Shown here: positions 1 through 5,826 of the stretch, piece by piece
Numbering within the stretch: position 1 is the first letter of the stretch
How the letters are laid out: every line of letters starts with the position of its first letter
Assembly (NCBI GenBank): GCA_002366725.1
Contig: DFBT01000060.1
Location: 2,142-16,054, forward strand
Source of the DNA: Caldifarciminota bacterium UBA3073
GTDB taxonomy: Bacteria > Hydrothermota > UBA3073
Length of the DNA stretch: 13,913 bases
Direction: 5' to 3'
Translations under genes and position numbers: made by a program
Notes under the pieces: model-generated
The model's database searches: none
What the model saw: only the letters and a program-made list of their open reading frames with translations
Told to the model about the DNA's origin: nothing

Positions 1-21
1 TGGAAATTGGTAATTTGACAT

Positions 22-1122
22 TTATTCGCCTCGACCCCTTTTATAAAAGGCTCCCTTTATGATGGTTGCCGGCTCGAGTCTATCTTTTATCACGATGTCA
101 ACGGTCCCACCCGATTTGTGGTGCGGCACATCTATGTAACCGAGTCCTATTCCCTTCTTCAGTGTGGGCGAGTAGCCGCCACTCGTCACAGTCCCCACCC
201 TGTTACTGTCCTTGTATATCTCATAACCCTTTCGCGGTATTCCCCTCTCCATCACAAAACTGGTGAGTCTCCTTTTTATATTTTCTTTTGCCTTCAATAT
301 CGCTTCTTTTCCTATAAAGGTTTCCTTATCCAGCTTTGTAATCCAGGATAGTCCCGCCTCTATGGGGTTTGTTGTCCCGTCTATGTCGTTTCCATAAAGG
401 CAGTACCTTGCCTCAAAACGCAGTATATCTCTCGCGGCGAGGCCACAGGACTCGAGTTCGGGGACCTCCTTGAACAACGCATCCCATACATTAAGGGCGT
501 GTTTTGCATCAAAATAGAGCTCAAACCCGTCTTCACCCGTGTATCCCGTCCTTGAGAGTAATACATCTATACCCGAGAACTTCGCCATCGCCGAGTGATA
601 GTAGGCAACACGGGATATATCAATATCAAACATCGGCTTCAAGACTTCCTCTGCCTTAGGACCCTGAATTGCAAGTTGGGCAATTTTCTCACTTATGTTC
701 TCCACCACCACATCCCATTTTACATTTTGCATTTTACATTTTGCATTTTCTACTATCCACTCGTAGTCCTTCTCGGTGTTTGCGGCATTCACCACGAGGA
801 GGAAATGGTCCGGAAACTTATAGACAAGAAGGTCATCGACTATACCGCCGTCTTTATAGCACATCGCAGAATACTGTACCTGAAACTCTTCCAGCGCTTT
901 GGGGTTGTTTATGGTGATGTAAGAAACAAAATTTTCCGCGTCTTTACCGGCAAGCTTTATCTCTCCCATATGTGAGACATCAAATAGCCCAAAGCACTCT
1001 CTCACTGACAATACCTCTTTTACCACTCCCTTGTACTGGATGGGCATACAGAATCCAGCGAACTCGACCATCCTTCCTCCCATCTCTATGTGCTTCTCGT
1101 AGAATGGCGTCTTCTTCAGCAT
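22..1122 (-). CDS. gcvT: Glycine cleavage system T protein (aminomethyltransferase)
   Basis: Transfers the methylene group from aminomethylated H-protein to tetrahydrofolate, releasing ammonia, in the cytosolic glycine cleavage system. The 366-residue product is full length for the family and shows its hallmarks: FDVSHMGE near residues 47-54, DGGIVDDLLVYK at 91-102 with the catalytic Asp region (Asp96/Asp97), VNAANTEKD at 111-119, AIQGPKA at 151-157, and SRTGYTGEDGFELY in the middle. ATG start at 1122 with a GGAG-type ribosome site just upstream. It follows the fbp gene by 18 bases on the same strand, so the two are probably co-transcribed. Oddity: residues 125-136 are encoded by a perfect five-unit heptamer tandem repeat and look like an insertion in a loop that is normally shorter. 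No gcvH or gcvP is visible; they could lie beyond the left edge. The family call is secure. Confidence 0.95.
   Translation of the reverse strand: MLKKTPFYEKHIEMGGRMVEFAGFCMPIQYKGVVKEVLSVRECFGLFDVSHMGEIKLAGKDAENFVSYITINNPKALEEFQVQYSAMCYKDGGIVDDLLVYKFPDHFLLVVNAANTEKDYEWIVENAKCKMQNVKWDVVVENISEKIAQLAIQGPKAEEVLKPMFDIDISRVAYYHSAMAKFSGIDVLLSRTGYTGEDGFELYFDAKHALNVWDALFKEVPELESCGLAARDILRFEARYCLYGNDIDGTTNPIEAGLSWITKLDKETFIGKEAILKAKENIKRRLTSFVMERGIPRKGYEIYKDSNRVGTVTSGGYSPTLKKGIGLGYIDVPHHKSGGTVDIVIKDRLEPATIIKGAFYKRGRGE
716..750. repeat. Heptamer tandem repeat inside gcvT
   Basis: Five consecutive 7-bp units read CATTTT followed by A, G, A, G and C on the plus strand, without any interruption. The array is 35 bp long and lies inside gcvT, where it encodes residues 125-136 on the minus strand. 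The period matches the intergenic heptamer arrays near 7866-8014, although the unit sequence differs. Confidence 0.9.
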
Positions 1123-1140
1123 CTCTTCTCCAGTTTTTGA

Positions 1141-2241
1141 TTATTTTTCTTTCTTAAACCTTCCCTCGAGTTTCTTTCTCACCAGGGGAAGGGTTGTGTA
1201 CTCCATATCCTCAAGGGGAAGCCTGTGTGGTTCAAATGGACCGTGTCTTCGCATGTAATCCGTGATTTCTTCTGCCATTTTTCTCGTATAGTCAAACGAT
1301 GGGTCATCGAACATATCCCTCGGACCGATAAGGTGCCCATCTGTAATCTGGAAGCCCGCGGCTATCACTCTTGGAGGTCCATCAAATCTCGTCGGATTTG
1401 CATCCTCAAAGGACACGGGCATAAATGGGCCGTTATGTGAACCCCTCATCCATCCAGCAACGAGATAGGGAAAGGCAAAGCCCTCTAAGACCTCTCCGAC
1501 GGCGGGAAATCCGCTCTGTGCCCTAACTATCAAAACGGGGTCATCCTTGCCAACATACTTGCCGGCGATGAGTGCGAGTTTCTGGGTTGAGGAGACGGCA
1601 GCAATCTCGTTGTCACTCTTTCTCCGTACCCTCCTCGTAAGGTATCTCTCCCTTGCGCCTATGAATATGAGCATATCATATATCTCCTCGGGGGTATTGA
1701 AGATTATATTTTCTTGCTTTATCACATCCAGTATCTCAAATTTGAAGCCACCGTGCATCGATGGGTCTATAACGAGCCCCACAGTATTAAATGGGTCCGC
1801 AAACATCTTGTAGAGTGCAAGGTTCCATGCACCGGGTGATGTCTTATCAGCCATAAAAACTATTACGGGTTCAGATTTCCTCTCCTCAAATTCCATCTCC
1901 GCAACTCCGGGTCCCATTCCCTTTACATTACCAGAGAATGCATCCGAGAGAATGTCCTGTCCCGCTCCATACAGCTTCATCTTCTTTGCAAGCTCTGTCG
2001 CATCTATAAATGTATCCCATGCGAGACCGTGGATGTCGGGGTGATTTTCTCCCTTCGCGTGCGTCATTATTAACTCCAAATCATCCCCGCAGCGTAGAAC
2101 ACAGAAGTCTATAAGGAGACCTGAACTTTTTGCCTTTGCGAGGTCCTTCTTTGCCAGCTTCAGTATGTCCGGATGAGACGACGAGTGCCCAACCCATCCC
2201 CCTACATCAGCCTTGATAACGGATAGAGTCACCCTTGCCAT
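1141..2241 (-). CDS. fbp: Fructose-1,6-bisphosphate aldolase/phosphatase (archaeal-type, class V FBPase)
   Basis: Bifunctional gluconeogenic enzyme that condenses dihydroxyacetone phosphate with glyceraldehyde-3-phosphate and then dephosphorylates the fructose-1,6-bisphosphate to fructose-6-phosphate, using Mg2+ in the cytosol. The 366 residues span the whole family. From my knowledge of the Sulfolobus enzyme, the key positions are all present at the same numbering: Asp12, His19, Asp53-Asp54, Tyr91, Gln95, Asp132, and Tyr229 with Lys232 (the Schiff-base lysine) in KYVGKDDP. The N-terminus TLSVIKADVGG is typical. The ATG at 2241 is preceded by AAGGAGG about 6 bases away. It is the first gene of a likely two-gene operon with gcvT, driven by the promoter at 2316-2344. 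This enzyme is mainly known from archaea and deep-branching or thermophilic bacteria, so it hints at lifestyle. Confidence 0.95.
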   Translation of the reverse strand: MARVTLSVIKADVGGWVGHSSSHPDILKLAKKDLAKAKSSGLLIDFCVLRCGDDLELIMTHAKGENHPDIHGLAWDTFIDATELAKKMKLYGAGQDILSDAFSGNVKGMGPGVAEMEFEERKSEPVIVFMADKTSPGAWNLALYKMFADPFNTVGLVIDPSMHGGFKFEILDVIKQENIIFNTPEEIYDMLIFIGARERYLTRRVRRKSDNEIAAVSSTQKLALIAGKYVGKDDPVLIVRAQSGFPAVGEVLEGFAFPYLVAGWMRGSHNGPFMPVSFEDANPTRFDGPPRVIAAGFQITDGHLIGPRDMFDDPSFDYTRKMAEEITDYMRRHGPFEPHRLPLEDMEYTTLPLVRKKLEGRFKKEK

Positions 2242-2315
2242 AAATCCTCCTTTTTAGAAAATCTCGAAATAACTATCCAGATTGAATTTGCCGACCATCG
2301 TCTCCTCTGTTTGTG

Positions 2316-2344
2316 ATTATATCACAATTTTCGCAACTTGTCAA
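2316..2344 (-). promoter_or_regulatory. Sigma70-type promoter for fbp-gcvT
   Basis: On the minus strand the sequence reads TTGACA (2339-2344), a 17-base spacer, and TATAAT (2316-2321): both hexamers are exact consensus. Transcription should begin near 2309, leaving about 68 bases of leader before the fbp start at 2241. Confidence 0.85.
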
Positions 2345-2391
2345 GTATTTTTTCAATAAAATCAAGGTTTTTCGCTTTTTTTTTACTTTTG

Positions 2392-2493
2392 TACGGAAAA
2401 TACGGTAAATACCCTCCTTTCTTACCTTACATCTATGAGCTGGACAAAGAGGTTATAAAGGAACTTAAATTCGTCGACGGAGTTAATTCGTAA
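2392..2493 (+). pseudogene. Possible coding remnant (NusG-like or ACT-like fragment)
   Basis: An open stretch of 33 codons ends at TAA 2491-2493 and lacks a convincing start or ribosome site. Its translation ends in YELDKEVIKELKFVDGVNS, which looks like real protein rather than random sequence. It resembles the middle of an NGN domain of NusG/RfaH-type factors (a decayed F-P-G-Y-x-F motif, then helix, then GV) or the end of an ACT domain as in SerA. Neither can be settled by eye. A further open stretch of 25 codons follows the stop in the same frame. It may be chance. Confidence 0.25.
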
Positions 2494-2633
2494 GAATTTG
2501 GAATTCACCCGTTGCACAGCATCCGTATGGAAAGGGTTTTATATAAAAGGCTAACGCCTTAACTCCAAAGCTTTGATTTTTGTGTCTTTCTTCTCAACGC
2601 CGATAAGCATTAATTTTAATTTACTTTTTCCAC

Positions 2634-2663
2634 AGATATATCCGTGTTAATCTGCGTTAATCC
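2634..2663. repeat. 10-bp-periodic dispersed repeat (GATTAACACG family)
   Basis: Read on the minus strand, this is a run of near-10-bp units such as GATTAACGCA and GATTAACACG, ending in a GATATATCTGTGG segment. The same theme recurs at 2775-2800, 5491-5520, 10262-10276 and, more weakly, 11450-11468, always between genes. It abuts and merges into the 60-bp repeat at 2651-2710. Confidence 0.6.
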
Positions 2664-2710
2664 CTGCCTACCGGTCCCTACGGATCCGTATGGACAGGCA
2701 GGTGCGTCCT
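2651..2710 (+). repeat. 60-bp dispersed repeat, copy 1 (hairpin-forming)
   Basis: This 60-bp sequence recurs in inverted orientation at 10216-10275 with only two mismatches. Inside it, CCTGCCT and AGGCAGG form outer arms, GTCC and GGAC form inner arms, and a perfect 12-bp palindrome TACGGATCCGTA sits at the centre, so most of the element can fold into one long hairpin. On the plus strand the copy is followed by a T/C-rich tract. Confidence 0.85.
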
Positions 2711-2726
2711 CTTTTCTTTTTTTTTC

Positions 2727-2755
2727 TTGACCTTGTTCACTTTCTATGTTATAAT
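2727..2755 (+). promoter_or_regulatory. Sigma70-type promoter for the methyltransferase gene
   Basis: TTGACC (2727-2732), a 17-base spacer, and TATAAT (2750-2755) give eleven of twelve consensus positions. Transcription should start near 2762, just upstream of the hairpin repeat at 2773-2816. Confidence 0.7.
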
Positions 2756-2772
2756 AAACACCACTGGTTATC

Positions 2773-2816
2773 AGCCACAGATTGCACGGATTACACAGAT
2801 AGTAAAATCCGTGGCT
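2773..2816. repeat. Inverted repeat in the methyltransferase leader
   Basis: Arms of 11 bases at 2773-2783 (AGCCACAGATT) and 2806-2816 (AATCCGTGGCT) match at ten of eleven positions around a 22-base loop. The loop carries further CACGGATTA-type units of the dispersed repeat family. The element lies between the predicted transcription start and the methyltransferase coding region. Confidence 0.65.
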
Positions 2817-2832
2817 CATTTTTAGTATAATT

Positions 2833-3576
2833 ATGGCAAATACGGCAAAGTTCTGGTTCATCAGTAAGCCGCAGTATGAAATACGCGGGGGCAAAAAGGG
2901 TTTGAGGGGTGTGTACGACTGCTTGGCATCTGATTATGATAACTCAAGATACCTGTTTTACACGAGATGGATCGAGAGAGAGGAGGAAACGATTATAAAT
3001 AGGTGGTTAGATGAGCTTTCCTCACCCGCGATTGATGTTGGCTGTGGTACCGGAAGATATGCCGTGAAGATCGCCAGAATGGGTATAAGCACCATCGCGA
3101 TCGATTTGAGTATAGAGGTGCTTAAAAAGACCAGAAAGAAAGGAGGAGATGGGATTCTTCCCGTTCTCGCAGATGCGGAATCTCTACCTCTAAAGGCGGA
3201 TTCGTGCGGGGGTATCATCTGTACTCTTACATTTGATCATCTTTTTAACCCCACCTCTGCACTGGGTGAGTTTGAGAGGGTGATAAGAAAAAATGGAATA
3301 TGTATAATGAGCACTCTCAACGAGACCCTTCTTAAAAGATTCAGGAGGAAACTGGGTATACCGTGTAGTTATATGCCATTCAGAACAGAAAAATGTGGTC
3401 CCACCCTCATTTATGAGAAGGGACATACGGAGGAAAAGGCGAGAAAGTTGTTTCAGGAAGCCGGCTTTCGTATTAAAGCAACAGAACTCTGTCCCGTTCT
3501 TCCCGGCAGGCTGATTGGCAAATTGGCACTGTTCCGCAAACTCATTCCACTATTTGTGTTCAAATTGGGGTTTTAA
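2833..3576 (+). CDS. Class I SAM-dependent methyltransferase, substrate unknown
   Basis: A Rossmann-fold methyltransferase of the UbiE/Methyltransf_11-type group. From the ATG at 2833 it has 247 residues. The SAM-binding motif I is AIDVGCGTGRYA (about residues 66-77), followed by an acidic end of strand 2 (Asp91) and motif VLADAESLPLKAD typical of the family. The C-terminal third (GHTEEKARKLFQEAGF) is also typical. The start is uncertain: the 2833 ATG has no ribosome site, whereas a GTG at 2911 (residue 27) follows GAGGGG and would begin VYDCLASDYD, where most relatives begin. The first 26 residues may therefore be untranslated leader. The rtcA gene follows after about 100 bases on the same strand. 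The substrate (small molecule, quinone, lipid or RNA) cannot be told from sequence alone. Confidence 0.85.
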   Translation: MANTAKFWFISKPQYEIRGGKKGLRGVYDCLASDYDNSRYLFYTRWIEREEETIINRWLDELSSPAIDVGCGTGRYAVKIARMGISTIAIDLSIEVLKKTRKKGGDGILPVLADAESLPLKADSCGGIICTLTFDHLFNPTSALGEFERVIRKNGICIMSTLNETLLKRFRRKLGIPCSYMPFRTEKCGPTLIYEKGHTEEKARKLFQEAGFRIKATELCPVLPGRLIGKLALFRKLIPLFVFKLGF

Positions 3577-3643
3577 GGAGAAAGAGAGAAAGTAAGGCAT
3601 AAGTTGTTCTTCTATACCTAAGTAATGATATAAGCAAGGGGAA

Positions 3644-3670
3644 ATGAAAAGGTATGAAGAGGAGAGATGA
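3644..3670 (+). other. Possible 8-codon leader ORF before rtcA
   Basis: ATG at 3644, preceded by AAGGGG three bases away, opens a frame of eight codons that ends at TGA 3668-3670. It ends 10 bases before the preferred rtcA start at 3681 and overlaps the alternative rtcA start at 3654 in another frame. It could act in translational coupling or be chance. Confidence 0.25.
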
Positions 3671-3680
3671 GCGGGGTAAT

Positions 3681-4700
3681 ATGATAGAGATCGACGGCAG
3701 TTATTTAGAGGGAGGCGGGCAAATTGTAAGAACTGCCATCGCCCTCTCCGGTATAACAAGGAAGCCCGTCCATATATATAACATAAGGGCAGGACGGGAG
3801 AAGCCGGGGCTGCGACCACAACATCTCGTCGGCATAGAGGCAGCAGTGAGAATGTCGAACGGAAGGGCCGAAGGAGTACATCTCGGCTCGACGGATATCA
3901 TGTTTATCCCGGGGGAGATAAGAGGGGGTGAGTACTTTATTGATACCAGGACCGCGGGTGCGATCACCCTTATTCTCCAGACTCTTGTGCCAATCGGGAT
4001 ATACGCGGATTCTCCCTCCCAATTTGAGATAAAAGGTGGAACTGCCGTGCCCTTCAGTCCGAGCATTGAATACTTTCAGCATATATTGTGCTACTTTCTC
4101 AAAATGATGGGTATTTCAGTATATACTGACATCAAAAGACATGGGTTTTATCCAGCGGGGGGAGGGAGAATTTTTGTAAAGCTTGAGCCGGGGAAAATTA
4201 AAGATATAAATCTGATTCAGCGCGGCGAATTACAGAAGATTGATGTATTATCCGTTGCTTCACACCATCTGGAGGGGGCAAGGGTGGCTGAAAGAATGCT
4301 CGATGGATTTAAGCGTGTTTTACCAGAGGCAAATACCAAATTTCAATATGTGGACGCTCTTTCACAGGGCTGTTTTATTGGAAGTCATGCCCATTTTGAA
4401 GATGGAAAACTTGGTGCCGATGCATTGGGTAAAAAAAGAAAGAGGGCAGAGGATGTGGGTGAAGGTGCGGCACTGGAATTAAAATCAGCAGTTGGATCAA
4501 ATGCGCCGATAGATCCATGGATGGTAGACCAGATAATACCGTATCTTGCTCTTGCCGCCTACGAAACGGGAAAAAAGGTAAAAATAAGAATACCAGAGCT
4601 CACACGGCACGCCAAAACTAATATCTGGGTTGCAAAAAATTTACTTCCGGTAGATTTCGGCGTTAGGGAAAACTTGCTTGAATGTTGGATCGGGGAATAA
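3681..4700 (+). CDS. rtcA: RNA 3'-terminal phosphate cyclase
   Basis: Converts an RNA 3'-phosphate to a 2',3'-cyclic phosphate using ATP, through an adenylated histidine. From the ATG at 3681 the product has 339 residues, close to the E. coli RtcA length, and starts MIEIDGSYLEGGGQIVRT, the classic N-terminus. Further hallmarks are AGREKPGLRPQHLVGIEA, GGGRIFVKLEPG, a long SQGCFIGSHAHFE segment, and near the C-terminus TRHAKTNIWVAKNLLP, where His310 is the expected adenylylated nucleophile. An in-frame ATG at 3654 would add nine residues (MKRRDERGN) that homologues lack, so I prefer 3681. It lies downstream of the methyltransferase and tail-to-tail with rph. No rtcB ligase or rtcR regulator is visible, so it is not in the well-known rtcBA arrangement here. 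Confidence 0.95.
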   Translation: MIEIDGSYLEGGGQIVRTAIALSGITRKPVHIYNIRAGREKPGLRPQHLVGIEAAVRMSNGRAEGVHLGSTDIMFIPGEIRGGEYFIDTRTAGAITLILQTLVPIGIYADSPSQFEIKGGTAVPFSPSIEYFQHILCYFLKMMGISVYTDIKRHGFYPAGGGRIFVKLEPGKIKDINLIQRGELQKIDVLSVASHHLEGARVAERMLDGFKRVLPEANTKFQYVDALSQGCFIGSHAHFEDGKLGADALGKKRKRAEDVGEGAALELKSAVGSNAPIDPWMVDQIIPYLALAAYETGKKVKIRIPELTRHAKTNIWVAKNLLPVDFGVRENLLECWIGE

Positions 4701-4733
4701 AGAAATTTTTATCGGTATATTCTGAAAGGCATT

Positions 4734-5450
4734 TTAACCCGCCCGTGTATGCAATAAAACCCTTCTCTCGGCTTCTATGAGTTCCTTTATACCAACCTTT
4801 GCGAGATTCATAAGTTTCGAAAGTTCATCCGTGGTGTACGGTCTTTTCTCTCCCGTGCCCTGTAGTTCCACTATATCGAGTTTATCCGTTAGTACTATAT
4901 TCATATCTACATCGGCGGCTGAGTCCTCTTCATAGGTAAGGTCAAGCATGGGCACCCCATTTACCACTCCCACACTTATTGCCGCCACCATAGACTGGGT
5001 GGGCGAACGCTCGAGCAGTCCTTCAAAAAGCATATGCTGAAAGGCAGTATGACATGCGATGAATCCACCAGTTACACTTGCGGTTCTCGTGCCGCCATCT
5101 GCTTGGATAACATCACAGTCAATTATTATGGTATATCCATCAAGGACAGAAAGATTACTTATGCTTCTCAGAGAACGTCCTATTAGTCTCTGTATCTCGT
5201 ATATTCTTCCCCTGGAGCGTATCCTCTCAATCCTCTGCCTTGAACTTCGGGGCAGCATCCCATATTCTGCAGTTATCCATCCCTTACCAGAATGTTTGAG
5301 AAAGAGGGGCACCCTCTCCTCTATCGTTGCAGTGCATACGACCTTTGTTTTCCCCATCTCGATGAGACAGGAACCCTCTGCATCCCTTATGTAGTCCTTC
5401 GTTATTTTTACCTCTCTCATCTGATTCGCCGCTCTCCCATCTTTCCTCAT
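4734..5450 (-). CDS. rph: Ribonuclease PH
   Basis: Phosphate-dependent 3'-to-5' exoribonuclease that trims tRNA precursors and other RNA 3' ends; hexameric in characterised relatives. The 238-residue product matches the usual length. Seen motifs: MRKDGRAANQMREVKI at the start, AEYGMLPRSS (61-70) with the Arg-rich stretch that follows, IDCDVIQADGGTRTASVTGG (about 110-129) with the phosphate-binding GGTRTA, and LDLTYEEDSAADVDMN (169-184) with the metal-binding Asp residues. A GTG five codons upstream (5465) also opens the frame, but the ATG at 5450 is preceded by TTAGGAG at ideal spacing and matches the family N-terminus, so I use 5450. It is driven by the promoter at 5639-5667 through a leader of roughly 180 bases. 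Confidence 0.95.
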   Translation of the reverse strand: MRKDGRAANQMREVKITKDYIRDAEGSCLIEMGKTKVVCTATIEERVPLFLKHSGKGWITAEYGMLPRSSRQRIERIRSRGRIYEIQRLIGRSLRSISNLSVLDGYTIIIDCDVIQADGGTRTASVTGGFIACHTAFQHMLFEGLLERSPTQSMVAAISVGVVNGVPMLDLTYEEDSAADVDMNIVLTDKLDIVELQGTGEKRPYTTDELSKLMNLAKVGIKELIEAERRVLLHTRAG

Positions 5451-5490
5451 TTCCACTCCTAACACTTTTCTGGGTGTTGTAAAAACTTAA

Positions 5491-5520
5491 CCACGGATTC
5501 ACCACGGATCCACACGGACA
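5491..5520. repeat. 11-bp tandem repeat (CCACGGATTCA family)
   Basis: Two full 11-bp units, CCACGGATTCA and CCACGGATCCA, are followed by a partial CACGGACA. The units resemble those at 2634-2663 and 2775-2800, so this is another member of the dispersed family. It lies in the rph 5' leader. Confidence 0.6.
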
Positions 5521-5638
5521 ATAAACTGATCTCTTTATCCCATCTTTTTGCCTTTCTATCCACAGGATTCTGCGAACCTGGAAGTTTATCAGTTAAAAAC
5601 AGGCAGCAGGCAGGTTTGATTTTTTCAATGGATAAATA

Positions 5639-5667
5639 ATTATACCACCAAATCCCGGCAATGTCAA
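5639..5667 (-). promoter_or_regulatory. Sigma70-type promoter for rph
   Basis: On the minus strand: TTGACA (5662-5667), 17-base spacer, TATAAT (5639-5644), both exact consensus. Transcription should start near 5632, giving a leader of about 180 bases before the rph ATG. Confidence 0.85.
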
Positions 5668-5776
5668 GTTTTTTCTATTCCAAAGAGAATTCAATATAAA
5701 CCACTTTCACACAACCCGACCCTTTAACAGGATACGCAGGGGTGGGGGGGCTGGTTACGGTGCCGATAAATTTTCC

Positions 5777-5805
5777 TTGACATTTTATGAAAATTGGTAT
5801 ATAAT
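5777..5805 (+). promoter_or_regulatory. Sigma70-type promoter for moxR-porV
   Basis: TTGACA (5777-5782), 17-base spacer, TATAAT (5800-5805), both exact consensus. Transcription should start near 5812, only about 15 bases before the moxR ATG at 5827, just enough to include the GGAGG at 5818-5822. Confidence 0.85.
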
Positions 5806-5826
5806 ATCCCTTAAAATGGAGGATAA

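Larger units (their letters stand above)
2242..2832. other. Divergent intergenic region, 591 bases
   Basis: No intact gene is supported here. From left to right it holds the fbp promoter, an AT-rich stretch with a long T run near 2381-2389, a possible short coding remnant at 2392-2493, an unassigned stretch to about 2630, a 10-bp-periodic repeat, one copy of the 60-bp inverted repeat, the methyltransferase promoter, and a hairpin repeat in the presumed leader. A 92-codon minus-strand frame at 2616-2894 is just a reading of these repeats. Confidence 0.7.
5451..5826. other. Divergent intergenic region between rph and moxR, 376 bases
   Basis: No gene is supported. It carries the rph promoter (minus) and the moxR promoter (plus), an 11-bp-unit repeat at 5491-5520 inside the rph leader, an AGGCAGCAGGCAGG stretch near 5609-5622 that echoes the arms of the hairpin repeats, and a G-rich tract at 5739-5753. 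The rest is AT-rich with nothing recognisable. Confidence 0.7.

Noticed and set aside
1..21. TTGACA at 15-20 as a promoter at the left edge
   Set aside because: No -10 box can be found at the right distance, and the hexamer lies at the 3' end of the minus-strand gcvT gene.
2826..2831. A second TATAAT just before the methyltransferase ATG
   Set aside because: No -35-like hexamer at 16-18 bases upstream; the complete promoter at 2727-2755 is a far better candidate.
2616..2894. 92-codon minus-strand open frame
   Set aside because: It reads through the 60-bp repeat, the 10-bp-periodic repeat and the methyltransferase promoter, has low-complexity translation, no ribosome site and no resemblance to any family.
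4701..4733. Bidirectional terminator between rtcA and rph
   Set aside because: No stem of useful length is present; only scattered T and A runs.
5448..5465. GTG at 5465 as the rph start
   Set aside because: The ATG at 5450 has an ideal AGGAG spacing and gives the canonical RNase PH N-terminus, while the five extra residues would consume that ribosome site.
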